From Halomonas daqiaonensis (GTDB lineage Bacteria; Pseudomonadota; Gammaproteobacteria; Pseudomonadales; Halomonadaceae), in NCBI RefSeq assembly GCF_900109725.1, contig NZ_FOBC01000001.1, forward strand, positions 62,001 to 126,000: 64,000 nt of DNA, written 5' to 3'. Of the stretch, positions 1 to 6,396 are shown piece by piece (within the stretch, counting starts at the first letter, position 1; every line of letters begins with the position of its first letter). The notes below the pieces were generated by a model, which was not told the DNA's origin, did no database searches, and worked only from the letters and a program-made list of their open reading frames with translations. Both the position numbers and the translations under genes were made by a program.

Positions 1-1
1 C

Positions 2-364
2 AACGGTGCCCAGCTGATCATGACCGCGCTGGGCATGACCGGTGTGACCTTCGTTGGCCTATCAGCCGTGGCGCTGATCACACGCAAGGACTTCAGCTTC
101 CTGGCTAATTTCTTGATGGCCGGTGCCATCGTGCTGATCATTGCCATGTTGGCGGCCATCTTCCTGCAGATTCCTGCGCTGTCGCTGATGGTGTCGGCTG
201 GCTTCGTGCTGTTTGCCTCGGCCGCCATCCTCTACCAGACCAGCGAGATCGTGCATCGGGCCGGCGAAACCAACTACATCCTCGCCACCATTACCCTCTA
301 TGTCTCGATCTACAATCTGTTCGTCAGCCTGCTCTCCATCCTGGGAATCATGAGTCAGGACTGA
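2..364 (+). CDS. yccA: Bax inhibitor-1/YccA family inner-membrane protein (3' part)
   Basis: The visible 120 residues form the C-terminal half of a multi-pass membrane protein with about four hydrophobic helices. The pattern ITRKDFSFL followed by repeated hydrophobic segments, and the end pattern ILATITLYVSIYNLFVSLL, are typical of the BI-1/YccA family. In E. coli, YccA binds and modulates the membrane protease FtsH; that role here is inferred from family. The reading frame is open to the first base of the window, so the gene starts upstream and the first in-frame ATG at 20 is probably internal. A strong hairpin follows the stop. Family assignment is confident, exact function less so. Confidence 0.85.
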   Translation, partial: NGAQLIMTALGMTGVTFVGLSAVALITRKDFSFLANFLMAGAIVLIIAMLAAIFLQIPALSLMVSAGFVLFASAAILYQTSEIVHRAGETNYILATITLYVSIYNLFVSLLSILGIMSQD

Positions 365-387
365 CGGCGAGCGTCACATCTCGCAAT

Positions 388-415
388 CCTGGCCCCGCCT
401 CTCGGCGGGGCCAGG
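388..415 (+). terminator. Rho-independent terminator after yccA
   Basis: A perfect 12-bp GC-rich stem with a TCTC loop lies just after the yccA stop, followed by a short CTGTTTC run. It separates yccA from the tus operon. The T tract is weak, so termination may be partial. Confidence 0.7.
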
Positions 416-433
416 CTGTTTCAGGAGGACCCC

Positions 434-826
434 ATGCGCTACGCCATTCTGTTGATGGGTGCCCCATACAGTGATCAGGCGAGCCACTCAGCCCTGCGCT
501 TCGCCCGTGCCCTCGTGGCACGTGGCCACCGGCTCGAGGCGGTATTCTTCTACCATGATGGAGTGCACAATGCGGCACGGTTGGCCGCGCCTCCCCAGGA
601 TGAGCCGCATCTGGTGGATGCATGGGCGTCGCTCTCCAGCAAGCATCAGGTTGCGCTGCAGGTCTGTATCGCTGCTGCGCTACGTCGTGGATTGCTGGAT
701 GAACGGGAAGCGGCCCGGCATGGCAAGGATGGCGTCAGCGTGAAGGCCCCCTTCGAGCTGACCGGGCTTGGCCAATTGGTCGACCTTGGAACGCATTGCG
801 ATCGCCTGGTCACCTTCGGCCCCTGA
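434..826 (+). CDS. tusD: Sulfurtransferase complex subunit TusD
   Basis: 130 residues of the DsrE/TusD fold. TusD is the persulfide-carrying subunit of the TusBCD complex, which passes sulfur from TusA to TusE for 2-thiolation of the wobble uridine in Lys, Glu and Gln tRNAs. The relay cysteine falls at residue 78 (context ALQVCIAAA), the same number as the active cysteine of E. coli TusD. AGGAGG six bases before the ATG fixes the start. It is first in tusDCBE. In purple sulfur bacteria the homologous dsrEFH genes serve sulfur oxidation, but no dsr genes are present here, so the tRNA role is preferred. Confidence 0.92.
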   Translation: MRYAILLMGAPYSDQASHSALRFARALVARGHRLEAVFFYHDGVHNAARLAAPPQDEPHLVDAWASLSSKHQVALQVCIAAALRRGLLDEREAARHGKDGVSVKAPFELTGLGQLVDLGTHCDRLVTFGP

Positions 827-846
827 ATCGGTTCGACGGAGTAGCG

Positions 847-1221
847 ATGCAAGAACCCCACGATGACGGAGACCTGCTGGTCATCCTGCGCCATGGTCCC
901 CACGGCAGCAGTTGGCTAAAGGAAGGCCTGGATGCCGCTCTGGTCGCCGCTGCCTTCGGGCGCCGCGTCTCCCTGCTGTTCATGGGTGAGGGCGTGACGG
1001 CGCTGATAGCGGATCAGCAGGTGGGTGCCCTGGGGCAGAAGGGCACTGCTGCGACGCTGGAGATGCTGGAAATGTATGATATCGAGACCCTGCTGGTGGA
1101 AGCGCAGGGGCTTTCACGTCTCGGTCTATCGCGTGACGATTTGATGCTCGAGGTGGAGTGTTTGTCGCCAGTGGCACTGGCGCGCGTCCTCTCCGGACAT
1201 CGCCTTGTGTTGACCTTCTAG
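847..1221 (+). CDS. tusC: Sulfurtransferase complex subunit TusC
   Basis: 124 residues, DsrF/TusC family, the middle subunit of the TusBCD heterohexamer. The protein opens with a short hydrophilic tail, then LLVILRHGPHGSSWLKEGLDA, the first strand and helix of the fold. An in-frame ATG further upstream at 796 overlaps tusD. The ATG at 847 was chosen because GGAG lies eight bases before it and the length then matches the family (about 119 residues in E. coli). TusC has no catalytic cysteine role and probably acts structurally. It follows tusD by 20 bases and lies 22 bases before tusB. Confidence 0.9.
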   Translation: MQEPHDDGDLLVILRHGPHGSSWLKEGLDAALVAAAFGRRVSLLFMGEGVTALIADQQVGALGQKGTAATLEMLEMYDIETLLVEAQGLSRLGLSRDDLMLEVECLSPVALARVLSGHRLVLTF

Positions 1222-1243
1222 CCCAGTCGCAAGGAGTGCGCCG

Positions 1244-1534
1244 ATGCTGTTGCATATCGTGAACCGTTCACCGGCGACCAGCCGAGTTTATCTGCAGGCC
1301 CTGGCCGGCATGTCGCCGGAAGATCGCCTGCTGTTGATCGAGGATGGGGTTCAGGGGGCGCTCCCTCAGCTGGTGCCCTATTACGCCGGCCTGGAAGGCC
1401 GGCTCTTCGCCCTCAGGGAGGACTTGGCGTCCCGCGGGTTGCTGGGGCACTGTGACGCCAGTGTGCAGGTGGTCGATGTCGATGGCTTCGTGATCCTGAC
1501 CGAGGAAGCCGAACGCACGGTGAGCTGGTACTGA
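1244..1534 (+). CDS. tusB: Sulfurtransferase complex subunit TusB
   Basis: 96 residues, DsrH/TusB family, the smallest subunit of TusBCD. The start MLLHIVNRSP and the motif LLLIEDGVQGAL match the family. AAGGAG eight bases upstream supports the ATG. Its TGA stop overlaps the tusE ATG by one base (TGATG), which implies translational coupling between the complex and its sulfur acceptor. Confidence 0.9.
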   Translation: MLLHIVNRSPATSRVYLQALAGMSPEDRLLLIEDGVQGALPQLVPYYAGLEGRLFALREDLASRGLLGHCDASVQVVDVDGFVILTEEAERTVSWY

Positions 1535-1887
1535 TGGCAACCACGGAAATATACCGTTATCTATCTATAGCATCCCAACAATACGCCATAGATCCGGAAG
1601 GTTATCTCGTCAACATAACAGAGTGGTCGCCCGAAGTGGCCAAGGCCATGGCGAGTGAAGATGGCATCGTGCTTACGCCAGAGCACTGGGAAATCCTCGA
1701 GGTACTACGAGATTTCTATGCCCGCTACGAGATGGCGCCTGCCATGCGCCCTCTGGTCAAAGCAGTGGGGCAGGCCTTGGGGCCCGAGAAGGGGCGCTCC
1801 ATCCACCTGATGCGACTCTTTCCGGGTAGTCCGGCCAAGGTCGCCGCGCGCCTCGCCGGGCTGCCCAAGCCCACTCATTGTCTGTGA
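1534..1887 (+). CDS. tusE: Sulfur acceptor protein TusE (DsrC family)
   Basis: 117 residues. TusE receives persulfide sulfur from TusD and delivers it to MnmA on tRNA. The family-defining penultimate cysteine is present at residue 116 in the C-terminal tail KPTHCL, and the core contains the typical DsrC stretch EGYLVNITEWSPEVAKAMA. The second conserved cysteine that sulfite-reductase-linked DsrC proteins carry ten residues upstream of the last one is absent (GLPK sits there), which supports the tRNA-thiolation role. Translation is coupled to tusB, and the ACP phosphodiesterase gene starts only ten bases downstream. Confidence 0.92.
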   Translation: MATTEIYRYLSIASQQYAIDPEGYLVNITEWSPEVAKAMASEDGIVLTPEHWEILEVLRDFYARYEMAPAMRPLVKAVGQALGPEKGRSIHLMRLFPGSPAKVAARLAGLPKPTHCL

Positions 1888-1897
1888 TCCGCCACTC

Positions 1898-2485
1898 GTG
1901 AACTTCCTTGCCCATGGCTGGCTCGCCCGGGGCGGAAGCGACGACTTCCTCTATGGCAACCTGATCGCCGATGGAGTGAAAGGCGCAGACCTGTCGGCCT
2001 GGAATGCACAGCAGGCCGCAGGTATTCGCCACCACCGGCGGGTAGATGCCTTCGTCGATGGCCATCCGGTGGTCTTGGGTGTCCTCGCTCGGTCACCGCG
2101 CAGGCAGCGCCGCTATGCCGGCATCGCCCTGGATCTGGTCTGGGACCACTTCACGGCTAGGACGCTGACGAGCGATGAGCGTAACCAGTTGACCGATCGC
2201 TGCTACCGGATACTGGCCAGGCGACCCGCCCCGGCTCGACTGGCGGCGATGATGCCGATCCTGGTGGAGCAGGACTGGCTCAATCGCTACGCCGACTTCG
2301 CGTTCACCTGTCGGGCCATCGCGGGCATCGGCCAGCGGCTGTCGGGACCCAATCGCCTGGCTGAGCTGGTGCCCTGGCTGGAAGAGGACTACCAGCGACT
2401 CGCCAAGGATTTCGCGAGGCTCTGGCCTGCAGTCAATGACGCCCTGGGTGTTTCCCAGGGCAAGGGGCCGATCACTCGACCCTGA
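1898..2485 (+). CDS. acpH: Acyl-carrier-protein phosphodiesterase AcpH
   Basis: 195 residues beginning with MNFLAHGWLA, the signature start of AcpH (DUF479). This enzyme hydrolyses the 4'-phosphopantetheine arm from holo-ACP. E. coli AcpH is 193 residues. The start is a GTG ten bases after the tusE stop with no strong ribosome binding site, so reinitiation after tusE is likely. Conserved blocks FLYGNLIADGVKG and RHHRRVDAFVDGHP carry the His and Asp residues expected to bind the catalytic metal. The 3' end overlaps the convergent moeA by 14 bases. Confidence 0.88.
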   Translation: MNFLAHGWLARGGSDDFLYGNLIADGVKGADLSAWNAQQAAGIRHHRRVDAFVDGHPVVLGVLARSPRRQRRYAGIALDLVWDHFTARTLTSDERNQLTDRCYRILARRPAPARLAAMMPILVEQDWLNRYADFAFTCRAIAGIGQRLSGPNRLAELVPWLEEDYQRLAKDFARLWPAVNDALGVSQGKGPITRP

Positions 2486-3680
2486 GCCACAGGCAGTCAA
2501 TCGGATCACCTGGCTCGACCCGGCTGTCGGCAGGAATCACCGCCAGGGCATCGGCGCTGATGCAGGATGACAGCACGCCGGAATTCTGGTCCCTGAATGC
2601 CCTGGCAACGATCCCGTCCCCGCCAAACTCGAGTACCACGCGCATGTAATGGCGACGCGGACCGGTACGGGTACTGAAATCCGCACGAGCCTGGAGACAG
2701 GGCAGATCCGCCAGTGCCGGACAGCCCTGCAGGGCGCCAAGCAGTGGACGCAGGAAAATCCAGGCACCCACGAAACAGGAGACGGGGTTGCCGGGCAAGC
2801 CGACGAAGTGTACCTCGCGTCCCTCCCGCCCCGGTAGACGACCCAGGGCGAGGGGCTTGCCTGGGCGGATCGCCAGTCGCCAGAGATCCAGTTGGCCCAG
2901 TGATTCCAAGGCGGCCTTGACGTGGTCCTCCTCGCCGACACTAACGCCGCCGGTGCTGATAACCAGGTCGGCCTCCAGGGCGGCGGCACCCAATGTTTCG
3001 CGGGTTCCCGCAGGGTCATCGGGAATCGAGGCGACCAGCGTCAACTCTGCCCCGAAGCGCTCGATCAGACGCCTGAGCATCGGCCGGTTGGAGTTGTAGA
3101 TCTGGCCCGGGGCAAGGGGCCGGCCCGGGTCGATGATCTCGTCGCCGGTGGAGAGCAGCGCTACCCTGGGCCGACGGCGGACCATTACCTCGGTGATGCC
3201 CTGGCCGGCCAGGTGGCCCAGCGCTGCGGCCTCCAGGCGCTCTCCGGCAGACAGCAGGGAATCGCCGCAGGCGACGTCACGACCGCGCAAGCGAACATTG
3301 TCGCCTGCCGGGATGTCGGGCGGTATCGCGGCCAGCTCGGCCTCCACCTCGACGCGCTCCTGCATCACCACGCAATCGGCTCCCGGGGGGATTTCGCCCC
3401 CGGTGAAGATGCGCGCGCAAGTGCCTGGCGCCAAGGGCCTGGCCGGCGAGCCCGCGGCGATGCGCTGGGCGATCGGCAGCCGCTTGCCAGCATCACGGTG
3501 GTGAAGGGCATAGCCGTCCATGGCACTGTTATCGAAGGCCGGCACGTCGAGCCGGGCTTCGATGGCTTCGGCGAGCACGCGGCCCGCTGCCGCCTCACAG
3601 GGAAGAAGCTCCGCCGGCGTCGTGGTCACATCCCGAAGCAGCGCCGCCAGTGCCGCCTCGACAGTTTGCAGCTCAGCCAT
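2472..3680 (-). CDS. moeA: Molybdopterin molybdenumtransferase MoeA
   Basis: 402 residues. MoeA inserts molybdate into adenylylated molybdopterin, the last common step of Mo cofactor synthesis. Visible motifs are DNSAMDGYAL near residue 50, the MoCF-biosynthesis block with STGDEI and YNSNRPML in the middle, TGGVSVGEEDHVK, and PGNPVSCFVG near residue 300. Length is close to E. coli MoeA (411). The ATG at 3680 was chosen because GAGCGAGG precedes it; an upstream TTG at 3704 is less likely. It follows moaB on the same strand in a locus devoted to formate dehydrogenase, a Mo enzyme. The junction with moaB is duplicated (see the repeat at 3678). Confidence 0.93.
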   Translation of the reverse strand: MAELQTVEAALAALLRDVTTTPAELLPCEAAAGRVLAEAIEARLDVPAFDNSAMDGYALHHRDAGKRLPIAQRIAAGSPARPLAPGTCARIFTGGEIPPGADCVVMQERVEVEAELAAIPPDIPAGDNVRLRGRDVACGDSLLSAGERLEAAALGHLAGQGITEVMVRRRPRVALLSTGDEIIDPGRPLAPGQIYNSNRPMLRRLIERFGAELTLVASIPDDPAGTRETLGAAALEADLVISTGGVSVGEEDHVKAALESLGQLDLWRLAIRPGKPLALGRLPGREGREVHFVGLPGNPVSCFVGAWIFLRPLLGALQGCPALADLPCLQARADFSTRTGPRRHYMRVVLEFGGDGIVARAFRDQNSGVLSSCISADALAVIPADSRVEPGDPIDCLWLRVE

Positions 3681-3768
3681 GCTGGCCTCGCTCGGGGATG
3701 ACAAGGTTGGCCTGAACGTATAGAGAGTTACATGGCTTATGTCGACGATGGGTGCTCCTGTCAGACAT
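3673..3768 (-). CDS. Possible 31-residue leader peptide ahead of moeA
   Basis: An ATG at 3768, preceded by the same GAGCGAGG motif that precedes moeA, opens a 31-codon frame whose TGA lies inside the first codons of moeA. The peptide repeats the C-terminal residues of moaB (HKPCN then ANLVIPERGQH). It appears to have arisen by tandem duplication of the moaB end and the moeA ribosome binding site. It could couple moeA translation to moaB, or be a non-functional by-product. Confidence 0.35.
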   Translation of the reverse strand: MSDRSTHRRHKPCNSLYVQANLVIPERGQHG

Positions 3769-3822
3769 GTTGGCCTCGCTCGGGGATGACAAGATTGGCG
3801 AAGTTACATGGCTTGTGTCGAC
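3678..3822. repeat. Imperfect direct repeat spanning the moaB-moeA junction
   Basis: Two direct copies, at 3678-3746 and 3766-3822, start 88 bases apart. The first 34 bases differ at two positions, a 12-base insertion is present only in the moeA-proximal copy, and both end in GTCGAC. Each copy carries the moaB C-terminal codons, a GAGCGAGG ribosome binding site and an ATG. This is the sign of a local tandem duplication. Confidence 0.9.
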
Positions 3823-4282
3823 TGTCGAGTTGCGCGGCCAGAATGCCGTCCCAGCCGGTGCGGCAGGCGCCGGTCGAACCGGGCAGGCAGAACACCACGG
3901 TGGCGTTGGCCAGTCCGCCGAGGCAGCGGCTCTGCACGGTGGAGCTGCCAATCTCCTGCCAGGAAAGCTGCCGGAAGAGCTCGCCGAATCCTTCGATCTG
4001 CTTGTCGAGCAGTACCGAGACCGCCTCGGGGGTAGAGTCACGGCCGGTGAAGCCGGTGCCACCGGTGGTCAGTATCACCTGGATGTCGGGATCGGCGATC
4101 CAGGCAGAGATCACCGCACGAATGCGGTAGACGTCATCGGGCACGATGCGCTTGTCATGTAGCGCGTGTCCTGCCGACGTGAGGCGCTCGACCAGCGCCT
4201 GGCCGCTGCGGTCGGTCTGCTCGTCGCGGGTATCAGAGATGGTCAGCACCGCGACGGAGAGGGGAATCATCGGCTCGCTCAT
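3761..4282 (-). CDS. moaB: Molybdenum cofactor biosynthesis protein MoaB (MogA-like)
   Basis: 173 residues of the MoCF/MogA fold. Members adenylylate molybdopterin before molybdenum insertion. Evidence includes LTISDTRDEQTDRSG near the N-terminus, the loop ILTTGGTGFTGRD, TPEAV, and the late block GLANATVVFCLPGSTGA. The end QLDSRHKPCNF matches MoaB proteins, which normally stop a few residues later; here about 12 extra residues encoded by the repeat follow. The ATG overlaps the stop of the upstream DUF1244 gene (ATGA). moaB and moeA on one strand suggest co-transcription. Confidence 0.9.
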   Translation of the reverse strand: MSEPMIPLSVAVLTISDTRDEQTDRSGQALVERLTSAGHALHDKRIVPDDVYRIRAVISAWIADPDIQVILTTGGTGFTGRDSTPEAVSVLLDKQIEGFGELFRQLSWQEIGSSTVQSRCLGGLANATVVFCLPGSTGACRTGWDGILAAQLDSRHKPCNFANLVIPERGQHV

Positions 4283-4602
4283 CCGTCTTTCTGCTCCTGC
4301 TTGGCGGCCTGGCGCGCCTCGAAGGCGGCCATCTGCTCGGGGGTGGACTCCTGTTGATACCTGGCCTTCCACTCCGCATAGGGCATGCCGTAGACGTAGT
4401 CACGGGCGGCTTCGTAGTCGAGGTTGGTACCGCGCTCATCGGCAGCGGCCACCAGCCACTTGGAGAGGCAGTTGCGGCAGAAGTCGGCGAGATTCATGAG
4501 GTCGATGTTCTGCACCTCCTTGTGCTCGTCCAGATGGCGGAGCAGGCGGCGAAAGGCGGCCGCCTCCAGTTCGGTACGGGTGGCGTCGTCGAGATGCTGC
4601 AT
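4279..4602 (-). CDS. DUF1244 family small protein
   Basis: 107 residues with the hallmark FCRNCLSKWL and NIDLMNLADFCRN blocks of DUF1244, a compact helical family of unknown function found in proteobacteria. The two cysteines of CRNC could bind a metal, but this is not established. AGGAG six bases before the ATG at 4602 sets the start; a longer frame from 4650 has no such signal and would run into the upstream hairpin. The stop overlaps the moaB start by four bases, so the gene is probably in one operon with moaB and moeA, separate from the fdh operon, which ends at a terminator just upstream. Confidence 0.85.
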   Translation of the reverse strand: MQHLDDATRTELEAAAFRRLLRHLDEHKEVQNIDLMNLADFCRNCLSKWLVAAADERGTNLDYEAARDYVYGMPYAEWKARYQQESTPEQMAAFEARQAAKQEQKDG

Positions 4603-4641
4603 GAAGGGCTCCTGTGAGTGGCTTTCGCGTCCCTGGTGGCA

Positions 4642-4674
4642 GCTTAACAAAAGACACCGCCCGAAGGCGGCGTC
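4642..4674 (-). terminator. Rho-independent terminator of the fdh operon
   Basis: On the minus strand a nine-pair stem (one G-U pair) with a TTCG tetraloop is followed directly by TTTTGTTAAG. It lies 24 bases past the fdhC stop and before the DUF1244-moaB-moeA group. Confidence 0.85.
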
Positions 4675-4697
4675 AAAGGAAGTATCCTAACCAACGC

Positions 4698-5759
4698 TCA
4701 GCCAGAGCGGGGGGCCGGTTCATCGCCCTGAGAGGACGTCCTGTTGGCTTCCAGTTGCTCCTCGGAAACCGCCTGATCCTTGACCTCCTCGTACCAGAGG
4801 TTGTGATGCTCCTTGGCCCAGGTCTCGTCCACGTAGCCGCTTGCCATGCCCTCGAAGGAGCCTTCGGTGCCGAGCGTACCGATGTAGATATGACCCAGTG
4901 CCACGGCCGTCAGGCCGAAGGCACCCACGGCATGGATGATGTTGGCCCATATCATGGTGTCGCGAGCCTGGCCGAAATTGGGGAAATCCATCACCAGGCC
5001 GCTAACGATCACCGCGATGCCCGCGGTGGCCAGCAGCCAGTACCACAGCTTCTCACCGCCGTTGGCGAAACCGGCATCCGGGTGGACGCCCTTGCCGACC
5101 AGGCCGCCACCCTTGGCGAACCAGGCCAGATCATGCTTGCGGGGAATGTTGTCGGCCAGCAGGCGCAGCAGCATTATCACCAGCAGGATGCCGAACAAGG
5201 GCCCTAGATAGTTATGGATCAGCTTGGTGCCGGACATCATCGCCGCCCAGAAGCCATCACCGAATACTGGACGGAACACCGCCTTGCCATAGGCAAGGTT
5301 GAGTCCTGTGAGAGCGAGCAGGATGAAAAGGGTCGCCACCGTCCAGTGCAGGGACCTGACCATCAGGGGCCAGCGCAGCAGCTTCCGCCCCGTTCGTGGC
5401 TCATCGAGCTTCTTGCGGCCGACCAGCAGGTAGAAGAGTGCGATCAATACGATCATGCCCACCACGGCGATCACTCCGAAGGGGGAAACCCAGCGCTCAC
5501 GAAGCTGCCGCCAAGTCTCGCCAACGGTATTGATCAGGTTGTAGTCGGAGCCAAAGCGACTGGACCGGTAGTTGGGCCCGGTCTCGCCGCTCTCGATCTG
5601 ACGCCAGATATCAGCGTCAACGGCAGGGACGGCCGTAGCCGCCTCCCGTTCCGGGTCCGCCTGGGCCAGGGCAAACTGAGCAAACCCCAGGCTGACCACC
5701 AGGGCCAGCATCAACAAGGGTAGTCGCCATAGCGCCCACCAGGGTGTGGTTGTTCTCAT
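4698..5759 (-). CDS. fdhC: Formate dehydrogenase cytochrome b (gamma) subunit
   Basis: 353 residues. An N-terminal signal-like helix (residues 8-32, ending LAQA) and a roughly 70-residue extracytoplasmic stretch precede a four-helix cytochrome b core. Candidate haem-ligand histidines sit in RSLHWTVAT, KLIHNYLG, NIIHAVGAFG and ALGHIYIG. The family passes electrons from the periplasmic FdhAB dimer to the quinone pool. It is longer than E. coli FdnI (217) because of the N-terminal extension, a form seen in other formate dehydrogenases of this operon type. AGGAGG seven bases before the ATG sets the start. It is the last gene of the fdh operon. Confidence 0.9.
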   Translation of the reverse strand: MRTTTPWWALWRLPLLMLALVVSLGFAQFALAQADPEREAATAVPAVDADIWRQIESGETGPNYRSSRFGSDYNLINTVGETWRQLRERWVSPFGVIAVVGMIVLIALFYLLVGRKKLDEPRTGRKLLRWPLMVRSLHWTVATLFILLALTGLNLAYGKAVFRPVFGDGFWAAMMSGTKLIHNYLGPLFGILLVIMLLRLLADNIPRKHDLAWFAKGGGLVGKGVHPDAGFANGGEKLWYWLLATAGIAVIVSGLVMDFPNFGQARDTMIWANIIHAVGAFGLTAVALGHIYIGTLGTEGSFEGMASGYVDETWAKEHHNLWYEEVKDQAVSEEQLEANRTSSQGDEPAPRSG

Positions 5760-5771
5760 GACATGACCTCC

Positions 5772-6386
5772 TTACCCCTGCTGGGTAGCATCGTAGGCCA
5801 GGGAATCGGCATCGGCTCTGGGGTTGCCGGACCAGCCGCCATCCTCGTGTCCCCGCTGGACCACTCGCTGACGGAAGATATCGGCGACCTCCTGGGCATC
5901 GCCGGCCAGTAGTGCCTTGGTCGAGCACATCTCGGCGCACAGCGGCAGCTTGCCCTCGGCGATGCGGTTGGCCCCGTACTTCTGGTACTCCTCCTCGGCC
6001 GTCTCTGCCGGCCCGCCTGCGCAGAAGGTGCACTTGTCCATCTTGCCGCGCTCACCGAAGGCATTTTCCTTCGGAAACTGCGGAGCGCCGAAGGGGCAGG
6101 CATAGAGGCAGTAGCCACAGCCGATACACAGGTCCTTGTCGTGCAGCACGATGCCGTCATCGCGCTGGAACAGGGTTTCGGTGGGGCAGACGGCGATGCA
6201 GGGGGCATCATCGCAGTGCATGCAGGCCACCGAGATGGAGACCTCGCTGGGTTCGCCGTCATTGAGGGTGACCACGCGACGGCGCTGAATCCCCCATTCC
6301 ACCTCGTTGGCATTCTTGCAGGCGGTGACGCAGCCGTTGCACTCGATGCAGCGTTCCGCGTCGCACATGAACTTCATAGTGGCCAT
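5772..6386 (-). CDS. fdhB: Formate dehydrogenase iron-sulfur (beta) subunit
   Basis: 204 residues with four ferredoxin-type cysteine groups: C13, C16, C19, C23; the CMHCDDAPC group near residue 55; CIGCGYCLYACP near 87; and CTFC with LCAEMC further on. These bind [4Fe-4S] clusters that carry electrons from FdhA to cytochrome b. Unlike E. coli FdnH it has no C-terminal membrane helix, so it must be held by FdhA and FdhC. No signal peptide is visible; export is expected to piggyback on the Tat signal of FdhA. GAGGAG six bases upstream sets the start. Confidence 0.93.
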   Translation of the reverse strand: MATMKFMCDAERCIECNGCVTACKNANEVEWGIQRRRVVTLNDGEPSEVSISVACMHCDDAPCIAVCPTETLFQRDDGIVLHDKDLCIGCGYCLYACPFGAPQFPKENAFGERGKMDKCTFCAGGPAETAEEEYQKYGANRIAEGKLPLCAEMCSTKALLAGDAQEVADIFRQRVVQRGHEDGGWSGNPRADADSLAYDATQQG

Positions 6387-6396
6387 GGTATTCTCC

